This document shows positions 5,313 through 6,933 of a stretch of 6,933 nt of DNA, one piece after another (position 1 is the stretch's first letter; every line of letters starts with the position of its first letter). A program made the position numbers and the translations under genes. Source of the stretch: Candidatus Portiera sp. (GTDB taxonomy: Bacteria > Pseudomonadota > Gammaproteobacteria > CBDBNL01 > JAAOII01). The notes under the pieces were generated by a model. That model was not told the origin of the DNA and did not search any database. It saw only the letters and a list, made by a program, of their open reading frames with translations. The DNA is taken from the NCBI GenBank assembly GCA_015163845.1, contig JAAOII010000158.1, forward strand, positions 1 through 6,933, read 5' to 3'.

Positions 5313-6728
5313 TTATGCTCGTAGAGTAAAGTAGCTATCAAAAAATTCACTATCGCGCATCCTATAGTCACCGCTATTACTGGAGCTAAACATTTTAATT
5401 ATCAGATCCTTAAATTCTGTTTCTAAAATTATTTTACTAAGCTCTTTGTTTTCTATTGTTTGAATAACAGCTTCCTCCAGCGGTGTATTATTTGGCATAT
5501 TTCTGTTCTTACTTACTGAATAAGTTCTTAATCTTTCTAACTCGTCGAATTCTTGGGAATAGCAAAAATTGGGGTAATCTTTTATGAATTTATAAAATGT
5601 AGGGACAAATAATCTAATCATTTCAAGTGCTGCAAAATCTACTGGACTTACCAATACCTGTCCTTCATTACAAACTTGCTGTAGTTTAAAGTTCAAGCTA
5701 TTTATGAATCTCTTTACATCTCTTATATTCTTAAACATCGTTCCACACATTGGACCTAATACATTAATCATGTCAGATTCTGAACCAAATTCTGAAGATT
5801 TAAAATATTTCCATAGATCTTTAGGTAAACTCTGTTTGATTATATCTAGTTCTTGTTCAAGAAATTTATAGATTTCTTCATCTTTGGCAGCTGGCAATTG
5901 CAAATTTACCTGAACTATCTTCTCCAAATAATCCTTGCCGCTAGTATCATTGTCACTGCTCAGAAGTTTTTCAATGACCAACCTATCAAATGCTAATAGA
6001 TATATCATGTTAGGAAAGTCACCATTAACCCTAATAAGGCGAAGTATTTGCTTTACTTCAGGCCCAGTAAGCCGATCAATATCATCTATTACTACAACTA
6101 TTTTTTTATCCTGTTTACCTAGTTCATCGCGAAGTAACTCTCTAGTTTCTTTTTCAGATTTTCTATGCTTCCCTCCATACTGTTTGAGAAGTTTTTCAGC
6201 ATTAGCTGATATAGTTATTCCGGTGGCAATAGCAGCATCTTCTGGTGACAATACACCTAGCGAGTTTGCTAAGGTCGATATTGTAATCATAAAACCACTA
6301 TAATTTCTCAAGCCCTTTATCGTTGCAACAAAACCTTTCTTATCTTTCTTTTCTAACTGATTGGATATTTCCATAAAGAAAAGTGGTCCCAAGTTATTAC
6401 CAGCGGAGAAAGCCCAAGGATTAAACTTAATAATAACAACATTTTTATTATTCTCTAGTTCTTTTTCTGTCATATTGATAACTGAAGATTTACCTGAACC
6501 CCACTCGGCATTAATGCCAATTACCAAACTTTCTTTCTTCTTTGGTGGTAAATTTGCTCCCCAATTTAAAATAGCTTTTGCTAAATATTTGGAAAACTTA
6601 GCTCTGCCTAATATATCTTCTCCCGAAGATTTTATAGGCTGATCGTCATGCCTGATGATCTTGGATACTTCGTTATCAGTTTCCTTCTTAACTTTAACCT
6701 TAGATGTCGCTTTCTTATTAGCTGTCAT
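5313..6728 (-). CDS. KAP-family P-loop NTPase, N-terminal NTPase portion (apparently split gene)
   Basis: The 471-aa protein has a Lys-rich N-terminus (1-35), then the KAP NTPase domain. Walker A is in AEWGSGKSS (residues 74-82), followed by the family motif FNPWAF (102-107). Walker B is VVVIDDIDRL (211-220), followed by the usual 'EVKQILRLIR...PNMIYLLAFDR' stretch (224-249). IRDVKRFINSLNFK (335-348) matches the C-terminal arginine/sensor region. A moderately hydrophobic segment at 142-177, between Walker A and B, sits where KAP proteins carry their membrane hairpin, but it is weak and could be soluble. The family includes PifA of plasmid F, which excludes phage T7; the role here is inferred only. 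The protein stops just after FDSYFTLRA, where single-chain KAP proteins usually continue for another 250-300 residues; that part appears to be the next ORF. The start ATG has no Shine-Dalgarno sequence; upstream bases are an A/T run. The gene is AT-rich (18 of 60 GC in 5701-5760). Confidence 0.9.
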   Translation of the reverse strand: MTANKKATSKVKVKKETDNEVSKIIRHDDQPIKSSGEDILGRAKFSKYLAKAILNWGANLPPKKKESLVIGINAEWGSGKSSVINMTEKELENNKNVVIIKFNPWAFSAGNNLGPLFFMEISNQLEKKDKKGFVATIKGLRNYSGFMITISTLANSLGVLSPEDAAIATGITISANAEKLLKQYGGKHRKSEKETRELLRDELGKQDKKIVVVIDDIDRLTGPEVKQILRLIRVNGDFPNMIYLLAFDRLVIEKLLSSDNDTSGKDYLEKIVQVNLQLPAAKDEEIYKFLEQELDIIKQSLPKDLWKYFKSSEFGSESDMINVLGPMCGTMFKNIRDVKRFINSLNFKLQQVCNEGQVLVSPVDFAALEMIRLFVPTFYKFIKDYPNFCYSQEFDELERLRTYSVSKNRNMPNNTPLEEAVIQTIENKELSKIILETEFKDLIIKMFSSSNSGDYRMRDSEFFDSYFTLRA

Positions 6729-6761
6729 TTTGCTATTTTACTATATTTTTTATGCAGGTAA

Positions 6762-6933
6762 TTAGGGGCTAGGGATGTCGAGGAAGGTGAAAGAGTTATC
6801 CAGGGTTATTTGGGCGAGGTGCTCTGGTTCTCGGCTGAGGCACTCAGCTAGTGAATGGACTAGGTGAGGTAAATATGCTGGTTCATTGCGACGGCTGTTG
6901 CCTTGGTGGAGTTTATCTTCTGGCAGGTCGCGG
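6762..6933 (-). CDS. tatD: TatD family metal-dependent nuclease, C-terminal end only (gene runs off the window)
   Basis: This is the last 56 codons of a gene whose start lies beyond the right edge; it ends in TAA at 6762-6764. The fragment begins RDLPEDKLHQ and contains SRRNEPAYLPH at fragment residues 13-23, then a helix (LVHSLAECL) and the tail LAQITLDNSFTFLDI. That order is the C-terminus of TatD: as I recall, the E. coli protein has RDL, then SSRRNEPAHLPHI, then a LAATT..N...LF tail. TatD proteins are TIM-barrel, metal-dependent 3'-5' exonucleases of the cytoplasm, linked to DNA repair. The metal-binding residues lie upstream and cannot be checked here. The resemblance is to the housekeeping TatD branch rather than YcfH/YjjV. 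The GC content is high for the window (32 of 60 in 6781-6840). It lies 33 bases upstream of the KAP NTPase gene, in the same direction, so cotranscription is plausible. Confidence 0.9.
   Translation of the reverse strand, partial: RDLPEDKLHQGNSRRNEPAYLPHLVHSLAECLSREPEHLAQITLDNSFTFLDIPSP

Overview
The window holds a run of six genes, all on the minus strand, and a 626-base stretch without a gene at its left end. In transcription order (right to left) they are: the 3' end of a TatD-type nuclease gene; a KAP-family P-loop NTPase; a second protein that looks like the detached C-terminal half of that same NTPase; nadC (quinolinate phosphoribosyltransferase); hscB; and hscA. The visible TatD tail matches the TatD/HscA style of Gammaproteobacteria, as do the HscA and HscB signatures. 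A gammaproteobacterium-like organism of fairly low GC is therefore the best reading, but genus or family cannot be named from this window.

Right part (4456-6933): tatD ends 33 bases before the KAP gene. The KAP protein (471 aa) has a Walker A, an FNPW motif, a Walker B DDIDR and the family's 'RDVKRF' tail, and stops just after 'FDSYF'. Two bases later a 284-aa ORF begins with 'ALFDVSD' and 'LACWQRW' motifs, which normally lie in the C-terminal half of a single-chain KAP NTPase of about 700-760 aa. The pair is therefore either a real gene fission with coupled translation or a one-base frameshift. Both ORFs are clearly more AT-rich than tatD on one side and nadC on the other, suggesting an accessory insert between housekeeping genes. 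KAP NTPases include phage-exclusion proteins (PifA), and a KAP ATPase next to a TatD nuclease recalls the Qat defence system, though no QueC-like gene is visible.

Middle and left (627-4432): nadC is followed after 102 bases by hscB and hscA, which overlap by one base (TAATG). HscA (Hsp70) and HscB (J-domain partner) deliver iron-sulfur clusters from IscU, but neither isc genes upstream nor fdx downstream are present. HscB and NadC are longer than usual because of Ser/Pro/Glu-rich insertions and tails, several encoded by short in-frame tandem DNA repeats.

The leftmost 626 bases are AT-rich and carry several inverted repeats, a weak promoter/Shine-Dalgarno/mini-ORF arrangement on the plus strand, and a striking array of seven 11-bp units (559-635) that includes the hscA stop codon and contains five TCTAGA palindromes spaced about one DNA turn apart.
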